Shown: in pieces, positions 54,830 to 64,000 of the stretch
Layout: the number at the start of each line of letters is the position of its first letter
Numbering within the stretch: position 1 is the first letter of the stretch
Assembly: GCF_022811725.1 (NCBI RefSeq)
Contig: NZ_CP094527.1
Coordinates: 2,666,001-2,730,000 of the forward strand
Direction: 5' to 3'
Source: Mucilaginibacter sp. SMC90
GTDB lineage: Bacteria; Bacteroidota; Bacteroidia; Sphingobacteriales; Sphingobacteriaceae
DNA: 64,000 nt
Notes under the pieces: generated by a model
The model's database searches: none
Seen by the model: only the letters and a program-made list of their open reading frames with translations
What the model was told of the DNA's origin: nothing
Position numbers and translations under genes: made by a program

Positions 54830-55975
54830 TTAAACTCGAATTAACCTATCAACGGCTTTATCCAAAGTTTCTTGTCTTTTGGCGAAACAAAACCTTAACA
54901 CATGGTGATCAATTCCCTTACTATAAAAGGCGGAAACAGGTATAGTAGCTACCCCGAATTCCTTAGCTATGCGGATGGAAAAGTCAACATCTTTTTCATC
55001 GCTTATGTGCTGGTAAGTTACTGATTGAAAGTACGAACCGCTGCAAGGTAAAAGCTTAAAACGTGTTTGTTCAAGCCCTTTGCGGAAATGGTCGCGTTTC
55101 TCCCTGAAAAATTCGGCTAAACCCAGGTAAGTTTCTTCATTTTTTAAATGCTCGGCAATGGCATATTGAATAGGTGTATTCACTGCAAATACCAAAAACT
55201 GGTGAATTTTTCTGAATTCGTTCATCAGATAAGCAGGGGCCATGCAATATCCAACCTTCCAGCCTGTGGCGTGAAAAGGCTTGCCGAACGAAGCTACTAT
55301 GAAACTGCGTTGCTGCAATTCAGGGTAGCGGGCCATGCTGTGGTGCGTTTCGCCATCGTAAATAAGGTGTTCGTAAACCTCATCACTTAAAATAAGTATA
55401 TCCTGGTTTTTTACCAGCGCGCTTAGTTGTTCAATATCTTCCTTATGCAAAATCGTTGCCGTTGGGTTATGCGGCGAGTTAAGGATGATCATTTTTGTTT
55501 TTTGATTGATAAGCCGCTTTACCATGTCCCAGGCAATACGATAATTGGGTGGCTCAAGGGCAAGCGATTTTACAACGCCGCCCATCAATTTAATGGCAGG
55601 AGCGTAGCAATCAAAAGCGGGTTCAAAAATGATCACTTCATCATTAGGATGTATCACAGCACTTATAGCCGTAAATATGGCCTGTGTGCCGCCTGCGGTA
55701 ATAGTGATCTCTGTTTCCGGGTTATAAACGGCACCGTAAAGTTTTTCTGTTTTTTCGGCAATACGTTCTCTTAAAGCCATTACACCAGCCATGGGCGCAT
55801 ATTGATTATGCCCTTCTTGCATGGCCTTATTTACAAGTTCGATCAGCTCTGGCGAACAATTATAGTCGGGAAAACCCTGCGACAGATTTATTGCACCCAG
55901 CTCGTTGGCCAGGGCCGACATGACGGTGAATATGGTAGTTCCGGTTTGGGGTAATTTTGAAACAACGGGTATCAT
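54830..55975 (-). CDS. Class I/II aminotransferase (methionine/glutamine transaminase, YbdL-like)
   Basis: I choose the ATG at 55975 over the TTG one codon before it. The 381-residue PLP enzyme has NLSQGFPDYNCSP, AGGTQAIFTAISA, NSPHNPTATILH, LSDEVYEHLIYDG and the Schiff-base lysine in SFGKPFHATGWKVGY. This pattern is that of methionine/kynurenine-type aminotransferases (YbdL, KAT). It is just upstream of an omega-amidase gene, which is the usual partner that drives the reaction by hydrolysing the keto-acid amide. Confidence 0.9.
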   Translation of the reverse strand: MIPVVSKLPQTGTTIFTVMSALANELGAINLSQGFPDYNCSPELIELVNKAMQEGHNQYAPMAGVMALRERIAEKTEKLYGAVYNPETEITITAGGTQAIFTAISAVIHPNDEVIIFEPAFDCYAPAIKLMGGVVKSLALEPPNYRIAWDMVKRLINQKTKMIILNSPHNPTATILHKEDIEQLSALVKNQDILILSDEVYEHLIYDGETHHSMARYPELQQRSFIVASFGKPFHATGWKVGYCMAPAYLMNEFRKIHQFLVFAVNTPIQYAIAEHLKNEETYLGLAEFFREKRDHFRKGLEQTRFKLLPCSGSYFQSVTYQHISDEKDVDFSIRIAKEFGVATIPVSAFYSKGIDHHVLRFCFAKRQETLDKAVDRLIRV

Positions 55976-56117
55976 CAATGGCTAAAGTAGGGAAAAATCA
56001 TCATGAACCTATCCACATAAGTGGGTATTTTTTGTATTTAGAAATATTTTAATTTATAGGTTTAAACATATTTGGAATATTTTACAGCGAAATTTTGACT
56101 GAAAAACGATTTACTTC

Positions 56118-56840
56118 TCAATTTGAAACAGCGGTTTTAAAAAATAAAGAAGCGATCATGATCGCCGACAAAAATGCCGAAATTACAGATACCACCACAT
56201 TGGCAACAAGCCGGTAGTCGGGAATTATCCAAAACCTCAACGCAATTATAATTGTTGCCGAACTACCTGCCTGGATCCAGTATTTTGAAGTTGGCAGGTT
56301 TGTGTGATGAATTGCAGGCATCTTCAGGAAGTAATAAATTATATATAAAGTACTGATCAGTGTAAATGAATGTTGCAGGATTTTATACAGCGGAATATCG
56401 GCGATAATAGTTTGGTTAAACACGCCGGGTAGCAGATTGACAAAATACCCCGCCGGGTGAGTAAAAGCGTCTAAAAATAAATGGGATACTGCACCAATAA
56501 AAACCGAATACAAAACCACAAGCCAATGCTTTTTGAAATAGTTATTCCAATTAAAGGTTTTGTAAGTTAACAGGCGCTCACTTAAAACAGGCGGTAAATT
56601 ATCGAACAGCTCGTTACGAACTATATTGTGGAATAAAAATGCCAGCAATATTCCCAAAGGAATATCAAACCAAAACAATCCGCAAATAGTGTGGCTGTAA
56701 ATGCTGTAGATACGCATCCTGATAAAGTATTCAAAATCCGGAACAAGGGCACCGGTGATTAATCCGGTTAAGGAAAACCTGCGGGTTTTAAGGTTATCAA
56801 GTGGTAAAACTATAGCCGGATGCGCAAAGGTAAAAGGCAT
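56118..56840 (-). CDS. DUF4184 membrane protein
   Basis: This 240-residue protein fits DUF4184: MPFTFAHPAIVLPL with the leading His, LTGLITGALVPDFEYFIRMRIYSIYSHT, and a later VSHLFLDAFTHPAGYF. Six or so hydrophobic segments follow. The conserved His and Asp suggest a metal site, as in the related YdjM/metal-dependent hydrolase membrane group, but no activity is known. It lies 17 bases downstream of the FUSC-family gene, in the same direction. Confidence 0.86.
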   Translation of the reverse strand: MPFTFAHPAIVLPLDNLKTRRFSLTGLITGALVPDFEYFIRMRIYSIYSHTICGLFWFDIPLGILLAFLFHNIVRNELFDNLPPVLSERLLTYKTFNWNNYFKKHWLVVLYSVFIGAVSHLFLDAFTHPAGYFVNLLPGVFNQTIIADIPLYKILQHSFTLISTLYIIYYFLKMPAIHHTNLPTSKYWIQAGSSATIIIALRFWIIPDYRLVANVVVSVISAFLSAIMIASLFFKTAVSN

Positions 56841-56857
56841 GGGGTGTTGTTTAATAG

Positions 56858-59008
56858 CTAAACCAGGATACTATCTGTGATCCTGGCAATATCATAGCTG
56901 ATTTTGTTGATAAAGCCCAATTGCTCCTTTAATAATACATCCTCTGCCAGTGCTACCGACTTTGGGGTTTCGGCACCGACAGGCGGAATTTTACCTATAT
57001 TAAACTCAATATTTTGAGCATGCAGTTTTTGACCAGTATCATTTAGCACGGTTATGCTTTTCTTGATCAGCTTCATGGCTTCGGGGTGGGCAACGGGGAT
57101 CTCCTTTTTGCTTTGTGCCGATGCAATGGTTGCTATGTACGATGAAAGAATGTGGTTAAGCACCACAAATTTATGCACCTCCTTTATTTTGCGCTGTTTG
57201 CTTTTAGGCTCTGATGTCATGCGCTCAAACATGGCCGAAAGGTTAGCTGATTTTACGTAAACTTCTTTGCGCGCCAGCTTATAGGTAGTAATGCTGATCA
57301 TCTTACCCGAGATGCTTTCTGCAATGGTAACCAGGTAGTTGATATTTGCAGTAACCACGTCTCTAAGGGTTTCCTGGATCTGTTCAAACTCCCATGTTGG
57401 GAAAATTAAATAGCTGGCTACCAAAGCAATGGTTGAGCCTATGATAGTGTCAATGATCCTTTCCTGTGCCACATTGAGCAAACCTACCCCTAAAAACTTA
57501 AACAGTATAAGTACGTAAGGTGTGGTGAAAATAACGCTTACTACATAATTAAGGCGTTGAAAGCTGTAAGCGCCCATCATAAATATGATCAGGAAAATAA
57601 ATTGCACAGTTATGTTAGGTATAAAAGTAAGTATGGCTATACCTATAACACCGCCGCCAATAGTGCCTATCAAACGTTGATAGTTACGTTGTTTGGAAAG
57701 GCTGAATCCTGGTTTTAATATTACAATGATAGTGAGCAGCACCCAATAGCTATGGTGGCCCAGGGATACCAGTTTAGCTGTAACAAAGCCTATTAAACAT
57801 ACCAGGGCTACCCGTAGGGCATGCTTAAACGCACCCGAGGCCAGAGTGAAGTTATCAAAGAAAATATGAGGTGCAAAATCCTGGTGGCTAACAAATGCAG
57901 TATACTCCACATCGCCTTTAGGTTCGTTTAATGATTCGGCTGCTTTTGAGCTGTAGTATTTATAAATGTTGTTGATGCCTTCGCCAAGCGTACGCAGGTT
58001 TATCAGGATTTTTTTAAGTACCAGGTTGCTTGTTTCCTGGTTGTTTTTGCCAATTGAATCAATCTTTATTTTAAGTTTTTCCAGCTCAATATTAAAATCT
58101 GTAAGATGACGGCGACGGGTGTTTGATAATACGATATAGGCTACGTCATCGAGCTCATCGGCCATGTTGTGGATAATGCGGGCCACCTCAGTAAGTACAC
58201 CGGTATCTTTAAATTTTTCACGAATATAGGCGTAGTCGTAATGTGTGGCCATGATCTGCTCATAGATATCAACCAGGTCAACAAAGGTGAGTATTAATAT
58301 GCGGCTCGGAGCCGTTGATTCACGTGCCATAATACGGCTTTTGAAAAGCAGTTCACGTACTGCATCCTGGTGCTGGCTCACCTGTATTTGTTTGGAAACC
58401 AGTTTGCGATAATTTTCATCGATATCAGTATCCGATAAATAAAAATCGGCTTTGATGCGTAAAAAGCGAGCTATATCGGTTACGTTTTCGCCAAGTGCCT
58501 GTTGTGCGGCGCGGTAAGGACGAATGCCAAAAAAAAGAAGACTAAAGATCATATACCAGATACCGCCTGCCAAAATTGTAGCGCTGTAACCCAATACCTC
58601 GGGTGCGGCCAAAGCTTTATCCATCATGAATATCATGATCAGTAATGAACAGGTACCCACTGATGCCGCCCTGTTGCCATACACAGTGAACATGGAAAAC
58701 AAAAAAGCAAAGAAGGTGATCTCAATGCCCAGGGTAACTACGTTGAGCCGTGCGAAACCGGTAATAACAGCTACTAAAAACAGGCACAGATTACCCGCAG
58801 CCATAGCATTACGTTTATGCGATACAGGGCCGGGGGTATCAATAACGCAAATGCACAATGCACCCAGTGAAAGCGTAAGGCCAAGATCAAATTTATCAAA
58901 CTGCATCAACAGTAAAGAAGGCAGTAAAATGCCTGTGCATATCCGGATCCCATCAGAAAAATATTGGCTGTAAAAGAAACTTTTTATCTCCCTGATGTTT
59001 ATAGACAT
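56858..59008 (-). CDS. FUSC-family inner-membrane transporter-like protein (YccS-type)
   Basis: This 716-residue protein has two halves, each with about six membrane spans (around residues 20-170 and 395-535). Soluble helical segments lie between and after them (DITRFLRIK..., coiled-coil-like). The second half has SLGHHSYWVLLTIIVILKPGFSLSKQRNYQRLIGTIGGGVIG, the hallmark of FUSC/aromatic-acid-exporter proteins such as YccS. Such proteins are assigned as efflux pumps or lipid-linked transporters, with substrate unknown here. It precedes the DUF4184 gene by 17 bases and is divergent from ppc. Confidence 0.88.
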   Translation of the reverse strand: MSINIREIKSFFYSQYFSDGIRICTGILLPSLLLMQFDKFDLGLTLSLGALCICVIDTPGPVSHKRNAMAAGNLCLFLVAVITGFARLNVVTLGIEITFFAFLFSMFTVYGNRAASVGTCSLLIMIFMMDKALAAPEVLGYSATILAGGIWYMIFSLLFFGIRPYRAAQQALGENVTDIARFLRIKADFYLSDTDIDENYRKLVSKQIQVSQHQDAVRELLFKSRIMARESTAPSRILILTFVDLVDIYEQIMATHYDYAYIREKFKDTGVLTEVARIIHNMADELDDVAYIVLSNTRRRHLTDFNIELEKLKIKIDSIGKNNQETSNLVLKKILINLRTLGEGINNIYKYYSSKAAESLNEPKGDVEYTAFVSHQDFAPHIFFDNFTLASGAFKHALRVALVCLIGFVTAKLVSLGHHSYWVLLTIIVILKPGFSLSKQRNYQRLIGTIGGGVIGIAILTFIPNITVQFIFLIIFMMGAYSFQRLNYVVSVIFTTPYVLILFKFLGVGLLNVAQERIIDTIIGSTIALVASYLIFPTWEFEQIQETLRDVVTANINYLVTIAESISGKMISITTYKLARKEVYVKSANLSAMFERMTSEPKSKQRKIKEVHKFVVLNHILSSYIATIASAQSKKEIPVAHPEAMKLIKKSITVLNDTGQKLHAQNIEFNIGKIPPVGAETPKSVALAEDVLLKEQLGFINKISYDIARITDSILV

Positions 59009-59281
59009 GGTAGTAGCAGCTTTATAAATAACAGAACTATTATAAGCAATTTTGTTTGTTCGGGCTGTTTTTATTAAATATAATTTATTGCCCTCAAATT
59101 GCGTTTTGGATTTTCATTTTTTTAATTATTGTTTGTTTTTTTGAAAAAATGGTATTAATTAAAGATTTGTGTTAATAAATATTTACTTTTTGATGAATTT
59201 AAATTAAAGATCAGTAAATTCACCCCCCGGAAAAGGCCAAAAGCTAAACCAATCAATTTTACCTCAATTTAAATTTTTACT

Positions 59282-61858
59282 ATGTCGCCAACGTTAAAAC
59301 TCAGCCAAAGAGAAGCAGCCTTCAATAATGAGGTTGTTACCCGATTTGAGTTATATAACAGTTTGTTTCAAACACTTCCGTTTTACCAGGTAAAGGATAC
59401 CGGTATTTTACTACCGTTCTTTAGTTCTCATTGTGAAAAAGGCGCTATCACCCATGATTCGCCGACAGCTATTATTGAGTCGTTTTTTGAAAAATACGTA
59501 CCCGGTATTGAACATCGCGAGCAGATTAACCGAATGTTCAGGTTTATACAATATATAGAACGGCAGGTGGTTTTGTTCGATGCTATTGAAGACTCGTCGT
59601 TTAATAAAATAGGAAAGTTTGATGACAGCGGTACCCTGCAAAGTTTACTGCAACATGCTGCCATAAGCGATGAGAGCCGTCAGGACATCAGCGAAAAGCT
59701 TAAAGATTTTTCGTTACGCCTGGTACTTACCGCTCACCCTACGCAATTTTATCCGGGCACGGTGCTTGGCATCATGACCGATTTGATTGAGGCCGTAAAA
59801 ACCAACGATATTAATAGTATCGATGTATTGCTGCAGCAATTGGGTAAAACCCCTTTCTTTAATAAAACATCGCCAACACCGGTTGATGAGGCTGTTAGTC
59901 TTTCCTGGTTTTTGGAAAATATATTTTACCATGCCGTATCAGATATTCAGGCCAAGCTTGAAGAAGAATTTGATATTGACGCAGCAAGCCGTCAGATACT
60001 GGAACTTGGTTTTTGGCCGGGCGGAGATCGTGACGGTAACCCTAACGTAACCACCCAAACCACCAAAGAAGTAGCCAGCTTTTTAAGGCAACGTTTGTTC
60101 AGGTGTTATTATCGCGATTTCAGGACACTTAAACGCCGTATTACCTTCCGCGGGGTTGAGCAGGCTATGGCCCAATTGGAAAACCTGTTTTATAAAAATG
60201 CCAATGAACAGTTGGCACCGGTTGACTTACAGGGTGAAATATTGGAATTATTGCTGTCCATTAAAGATGTGATCCTTAAAGATCACGATGGCTTGTTTGT
60301 TGATATCGTTGAGGATATGATCCAGAAAGTACGCCTTTTTGGATGCTATTTTGCAACGCTGGATATCAGGCAGGACAGCCGTATTTTACGTAAAGTATTT
60401 GAATACGGTACCCAAAACATTGGTACAGGGGTGCCCGATGGTTATGCTGACTTAAGTGAGGATGAAAAAATAAACAGCATCGTTTTTAAAGAGGCCGACT
60501 TTGTTTGCCCTGAAGCGGAAAAAGATGCTATGATCCATGATACACTGGATACCATCAGGCTGGTTAAGCAGATTCAGGAAGGTAATGGCGAAAGGGCATG
60601 TCAGCGCTTTATCATCAGTAATTGCCAGCGGGCATCAGATATCCTGCAGCTTATCGACCTGTTTTTATGGAGCGGATGGAAAAAAGATAACCTGAGCATC
60701 GATTTCATGCCTTTGTTTGAAACCGTAAACGACCTGGAACATGCGGCGGGTATCATGGAGCAACTATATACACATCCGTTTTATGCCGAACATCTTAAAA
60801 ACAGGGGCAGCCAGCAAACCATCATGCTCGGTTTTTCGGATAGTACAAAAGACGGTGGTTACCTGATGGCTAACTGGTCGATATATAAAGCTAAGGTCGA
60901 GCTTACTGCTATGGCCCGCAAATATGGTATTCAACTGGCGTTTTTTGACGGCAGGGGAGGCCCACCCGCTCGTGGTGGTGGTAAAACACACCGTTTCTAC
61001 GCATCAATGGGTAAAGAGATTGCCAATGAGCATATCCAGTTAACTATCCAGGGACAAACGGTGAGTTCACAATATGGTTCGGTTGAAACTGCAAGATTTA
61101 ACATGGAGCAGCTGATCAATGCCGGTGTTATTTCGGCACTGCACCCTAACCGTAACGATCTGTTGGATAACCGCCATAAAGAACTCATTCAGCAAATGGC
61201 CGATGTGAGTTACAAGCTGTTTATCGATCTGCGTGCACATCCTTTATTTGTTGAATACCTGGAGAAATTCAGTCCGCTTAAATTACTTTCCAGGATTAAT
61301 ATCAGCAGCCGCCCAACCAAACGTAATGCAGGTGCGCAATTGAAACTGGAAGATTTAAGAGCTATCAGTTTCGTGACCTCATGGAGCCAGCTAAAGCAAA
61401 ACATCCCTGGTTTTTATGGTGTTGGCACAGCGCTTAAACAGGTTAAGGAAACCGGCGGCTGGGATGAGGTTAAAGAGCTTTACCAAACTTCGGGTTTCTT
61501 TAAAACCATGCTTGATAACTGTATGATGTCGATGTCGAAATCAGATTTCAGGGTTACAGCTTATCTTGAGGAGGATGAAAAATTTGGTGCTTTCTGGAAA
61601 GTGCTGCGTGACGAGTTTACGCTTACCCGCGAAATGCTGATAGAACTAACAGGCAGTACAGTACTCATGGAGGAATACCCTGTTGAGCGTCGTTCTATCG
61701 CTATCCGCGAAAAAATTGTGTTGCCATTGGTTATCATTCAGCACTACGCCCTGCAGTGTATAAACTACGAAAAGGATACCGAGCTTAATGATATTTATAA
61801 TAAGCTGGTGATCCGTACAGTTTATGGTATTGTAAATGCCGGGCGCAATTTGGCTTAG
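59282..61858 (+). CDS. ppc: Phosphoenolpyruvate carboxylase
   Basis: This 858-residue enzyme carboxylates PEP to oxaloacetate. The catalytic motifs are present: VLTAHPTQFYPG (catalytic His152), GFWPGGDRDGNP (near 244-254), GFSDSTKDGGYL, FFDGRGGPPARGGG and QGQTVSSQYGS. The C-terminus usually ends in QNTG, which helps form the active site; here it ends GRNLA, so that signature is missing or replaced. Length is close to the 880 or so of E. coli PEPC. The 273-base upstream gap is AT-rich, with one near-match to a -7 box (TACTTTTTG at 59184-59192), not called as a promoter. Confidence 0.95.
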   Translation: MSPTLKLSQREAAFNNEVVTRFELYNSLFQTLPFYQVKDTGILLPFFSSHCEKGAITHDSPTAIIESFFEKYVPGIEHREQINRMFRFIQYIERQVVLFDAIEDSSFNKIGKFDDSGTLQSLLQHAAISDESRQDISEKLKDFSLRLVLTAHPTQFYPGTVLGIMTDLIEAVKTNDINSIDVLLQQLGKTPFFNKTSPTPVDEAVSLSWFLENIFYHAVSDIQAKLEEEFDIDAASRQILELGFWPGGDRDGNPNVTTQTTKEVASFLRQRLFRCYYRDFRTLKRRITFRGVEQAMAQLENLFYKNANEQLAPVDLQGEILELLLSIKDVILKDHDGLFVDIVEDMIQKVRLFGCYFATLDIRQDSRILRKVFEYGTQNIGTGVPDGYADLSEDEKINSIVFKEADFVCPEAEKDAMIHDTLDTIRLVKQIQEGNGERACQRFIISNCQRASDILQLIDLFLWSGWKKDNLSIDFMPLFETVNDLEHAAGIMEQLYTHPFYAEHLKNRGSQQTIMLGFSDSTKDGGYLMANWSIYKAKVELTAMARKYGIQLAFFDGRGGPPARGGGKTHRFYASMGKEIANEHIQLTIQGQTVSSQYGSVETARFNMEQLINAGVISALHPNRNDLLDNRHKELIQQMADVSYKLFIDLRAHPLFVEYLEKFSPLKLLSRINISSRPTKRNAGAQLKLEDLRAISFVTSWSQLKQNIPGFYGVGTALKQVKETGGWDEVKELYQTSGFFKTMLDNCMMSMSKSDFRVTAYLEEDEKFGAFWKVLRDEFTLTREMLIELTGSTVLMEEYPVERRSIAIREKIVLPLVIIQHYALQCINYEKDTELNDIYNKLVIRTVYGIVNAGRNLA

Positions 61859-61886
61859 TAGTTTATTGTTTTAATTTATATCCCCA

Positions 61887-61920
61887 TCCACCTGTTAGCA
61901 ATAGCAGGTGGATTTTTTTT
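61887..61920 (+). terminator. Rho-independent terminator after ppc
   Basis: A TCCACCTG / CAGGTGGA stem with a 10-base loop is followed by eight T. Confidence 0.93.
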
Positions 61921-62030
61921 GCCCGTATCGTGCGCTTATGTTAAAAACGGTAACCGCTTAAAATGCTGACTGTTATTGGCTTTTTATGTTTATAAACTTA
62001 ACTTTATACAAGTCCCTCAAACCATCACCT

Positions 62031-64000
62031 ATGAAAAAAGTAATTATCCCGGTAAGTATTTTGATCTTTGCCGCTTCGTGCAAACAAAAAACAGAAACTA
62101 CTATGTATAAATGGCCTGATGTAAAACCTCCCATTGCCGAAGTTAAGCCGCATATCCGCACCATCCACAATGATACGGTTACTGATAACTATTACTGGAT
62201 GATAGACTATTTTAAGAAAGGGCCTGACAGTACCAAAGCCGTGGACTACCTGAAAGCCGAAAACGCCTATCAGGATACCATGATGAGCGGTACCAGGAGT
62301 TTTCAAAAGGTGTTATTTGATGAGATGAAGGCCAGGATAAAGGAGAAGGACGAATCGGTACCGGTATTTAAAAATGGTTATTACTATTATTCGCGTACGG
62401 ACGAAGGAGAAGAGTATTTTAAATATTGCCGCAAAAAAGGAAGTCTTGAGGCCAAAGAGGAAGTGTTGCTTGATGTGGATAAAATGGCCAAGGGACATAG
62501 CTATTATTCGGTTAGCGGGTTTAATATTAGTCCGGATAACAAGTTGCTTGCTTATGGAGTTGATATGGTATCGCGCAGGCAGTACGCTATTCATATTAAG
62601 AACCTGGAAACGGGGGAGATCTATACCGATGCAATAATTAATACAACCGGCGGATCTGTTTGGGCCAAGGATAACAAAACACTATTCTATACAGCCAAGA
62701 ACCCGGAAACGCTGCTTACAGAAAAAGTTAAGCGTCATGCGCTGGGATCGAAAGAGGCTGACGTTGTTGTATACGAGGAGAAAGATAAATCAAACTACAT
62801 AGGTGTAGATAAATCTAAATCAGGTGAGTATATTTTTATCCAATCGCAGGCTACCTTATCATCCGAATTAAGGTATTTGGATGCCAATAAACCTAATGAC
62901 GCGTTTAAAGTTTTTCAGCCGCGCATCAAAGATGTATTATACAGCGTAACCGCGCTGGCCGATAAATTTTTGATAGTGACTAACCAGGATGCCATTAATT
63001 TTAAGTTGATGGAATGCCCGCTTAATAAAACGGAAAGCAGCAACTGGAAGGAAGTATTACCGCATCGTAAGGATGTATTGCTTGAAGGTGTTGAAGAATT
63101 TAAGGATTATATTGTGATCACCGAGCGCAAAAGCGGACTGAGCCAGTTCAGGGTGCGTAACCTTGCATCAGGACAGGAACATTACGTTGACTTTAAGGAA
63201 GCTGCTTATGCTATTTACGTTGGTGCCAATCCCGATTATAACAGCAAGGTATTAAGGTATGGTTATACATCGCTTACCACGCCATCATCTACTTTTGATT
63301 ATAACATGGATACCAAAACATCCAAACTGATGAAGCAACAGGAGGTATTGGGTGGTTACAAAACCGATGACTATGTAACCGAACGTCTTTATGCAACTGC
63401 TACCGACGGTACTAAAGTGCCGATATCGCTGGTTTACAAAAAAGGCTTTGAAAAGAATGGTAAGGCACCTTTGCTGCTGTATGGTTATGGATCGTACGGG
63501 TATACCAATGATGTGTATTTTTCAAGTGCCAGGCTGAGTTTGCTTGACAGGGGATTTGTTTTTGCAATGGCCGGAATCCGCGGAGGGCAGGAGATGGGCC
63601 GTCAATGGTACCTGGATGGTAAACTGATGAAAAAGAAAAACACGTTTACCGATTTTATTGACTGTGGTAAATACCTTGTTGATCAAAAATATACCAGTAA
63701 AGAACACCTGTATGCCGAAGGTGGGAGTGCGGGTGGTTTACTGATGGGTGCTGTAGCCAACATGGCTCCCGATTTGTGGCATGGCATTATTGCCGAAGTT
63801 CCCTTTGTTGACGTGGTGAACACTATGCTTGACGAAAGTATTCCGTTAACCACCAATGAGTTTGACGAATGGGGAAATCCTAAAAATGAGGATGCTTACA
63901 AATACATGAAGAGCTATTCGCCTTATGAAAACGTAGAGAAGAAAGCTTATCCGAATATGTTGGTTATAACCGGTTTGCACGATAGCCAGGTGCAATACTT
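62031..64000 (+). CDS. S9A-family prolyl oligopeptidase / oligopeptidase B-like lipoprotein, 3' end off the window
   Basis: An open frame from an ATG at 62031 runs to the window edge without a stop (about 656 codons). A lipoprotein signal reads ILIFAASC. The N-terminal two thirds form the beta-propeller of the S9A group, with FNISPDNKLLAYGVD and blade-like repeats. The catalytic part has YGYGSYGYTND, AMAGIRGGQEMGRQW, the nucleophile in EGGSAGGLLMGA, and GLHDSQVQY with the Asp. The His of the triad lies beyond the window. It should cleave peptides after Arg/Lys or Pro; the GSAGG context and the AGIRGG motif favour oligopeptidase B. It probably acts in the periplasm. Confidence 0.92.
   Translation, partial: MKKVIIPVSILIFAASCKQKTETTMYKWPDVKPPIAEVKPHIRTIHNDTVTDNYYWMIDYFKKGPDSTKAVDYLKAENAYQDTMMSGTRSFQKVLFDEMKARIKEKDESVPVFKNGYYYYSRTDEGEEYFKYCRKKGSLEAKEEVLLDVDKMAKGHSYYSVSGFNISPDNKLLAYGVDMVSRRQYAIHIKNLETGEIYTDAIINTTGGSVWAKDNKTLFYTAKNPETLLTEKVKRHALGSKEADVVVYEEKDKSNYIGVDKSKSGEYIFIQSQATLSSELRYLDANKPNDAFKVFQPRIKDVLYSVTALADKFLIVTNQDAINFKLMECPLNKTESSNWKEVLPHRKDVLLEGVEEFKDYIVITERKSGLSQFRVRNLASGQEHYVDFKEAAYAIYVGANPDYNSKVLRYGYTSLTTPSSTFDYNMDTKTSKLMKQQEVLGGYKTDDYVTERLYATATDGTKVPISLVYKKGFEKNGKAPLLLYGYGSYGYTNDVYFSSARLSLLDRGFVFAMAGIRGGQEMGRQWYLDGKLMKKKNTFTDFIDCGKYLVDQKYTSKEHLYAEGGSAGGLLMGAVANMAPDLWHGIIAEVPFVDVVNTMLDESIPLTTNEFDEWGNPKNEDAYKYMKSYSPYENVEKKAYPNMLVITGLHDSQVQY

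Noticed and set aside
59009..59281. Promoter box for ppc (TACTTTTTG near 59184)
   Set aside because: It differs from the -7 consensus by one inserted base and lacks a well-spaced -33 TTTG; kept as a note only.

Overview
The window looks like a chromosomal segment from a Bacteroidota of the Sphingobacteriaceae type (Mucilaginibacter/Pedobacter-like). This rests on gene content, not on a database match. It has moderate GC, no Shine-Dalgarno pattern at most starts, a 1770-residue adhesin-like protein with a type IX secretion (gliding-motility type) C-terminal domain, a TonB receptor with a HmuY-like lipoprotein, GH92, FAS1, YXWGXW and DUF2807 proteins, and split transketolase genes. I see no rRNA, tRNA, CRISPR array, insertion sequence or prophage.

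Region 1 (1-6668, all minus strand) is a tightly packed seven-gene operon with gaps of 1-15 bases. Transcription runs from a GT-B-like transferase through an SpsF-type cytidylyltransferase, the two halves of a transketolase, a glutamate-1-semialdehyde-aminomutase-like aminotransferase and an SDR oxidoreductase, to a fused KdsC-like phosphatase/NeuB-type synthase cut by the window edge. It reads as a route to a CMP-activated 2-keto-3-deoxy (nonulosonic-type) acid on a surface glycan. The precursor appears to be made by transketolase and aminotransferase chemistry, not by the usual UDP-sugar dehydratase/epimerase steps. This is the strongest candidate for an under-described system.

Region 2 (6961-23503) holds mostly envelope and single-function genes. 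These are an outer-membrane barrel with a kinase-like DRH domain converging on a Tat-exported acid phosphatase, the giant Ig-repeat sorting-domain protein, a DUF2807 protein, a Tat-exported amine oxidase, small membrane proteins, an orphan NarL-type response regulator, a SnoaL-like protein, and a DUF1801/ankyrin pair. Region 3 (23625-27418) is a likely heme-uptake locus: an AraC regulator divergent from a TonB receptor plus HmuY-like lipoprotein, with a 21-bp-period direct repeat between them that fits an AraC operator.

Region 4 (27493-44767) is housekeeping and mixed. It holds a cupin, an arginyl-tRNA synthetase with a duplicated coiled-coil insert, 3-hydroxyacyl-CoA dehydrogenase, bioD/bioF, an LTXXQ protein, an S24 repressor divergent from a GIY-YIG protein, a lipoprotein MsrB, FAS1, an APH-type kinase, a protease-propeller-barrel fusion, PBP1A, PPK2 and DUF4870. 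Region 5 (44891-64000) holds a GH92 glycosidase, a czcCBA-type metal-efflux operon, an omega-amidase next to a methionine/glutamine aminotransferase, DUF4184, a FUSC-family membrane protein, PEP carboxylase and a partial S9 oligopeptidase.

A structural theme runs through the window. Long inverted repeats of unrelated sequence (23516, 28000, 30349, 53843, 54727) sit directly against stop codons between genes, apart from the conventional short terminators that are also listed.
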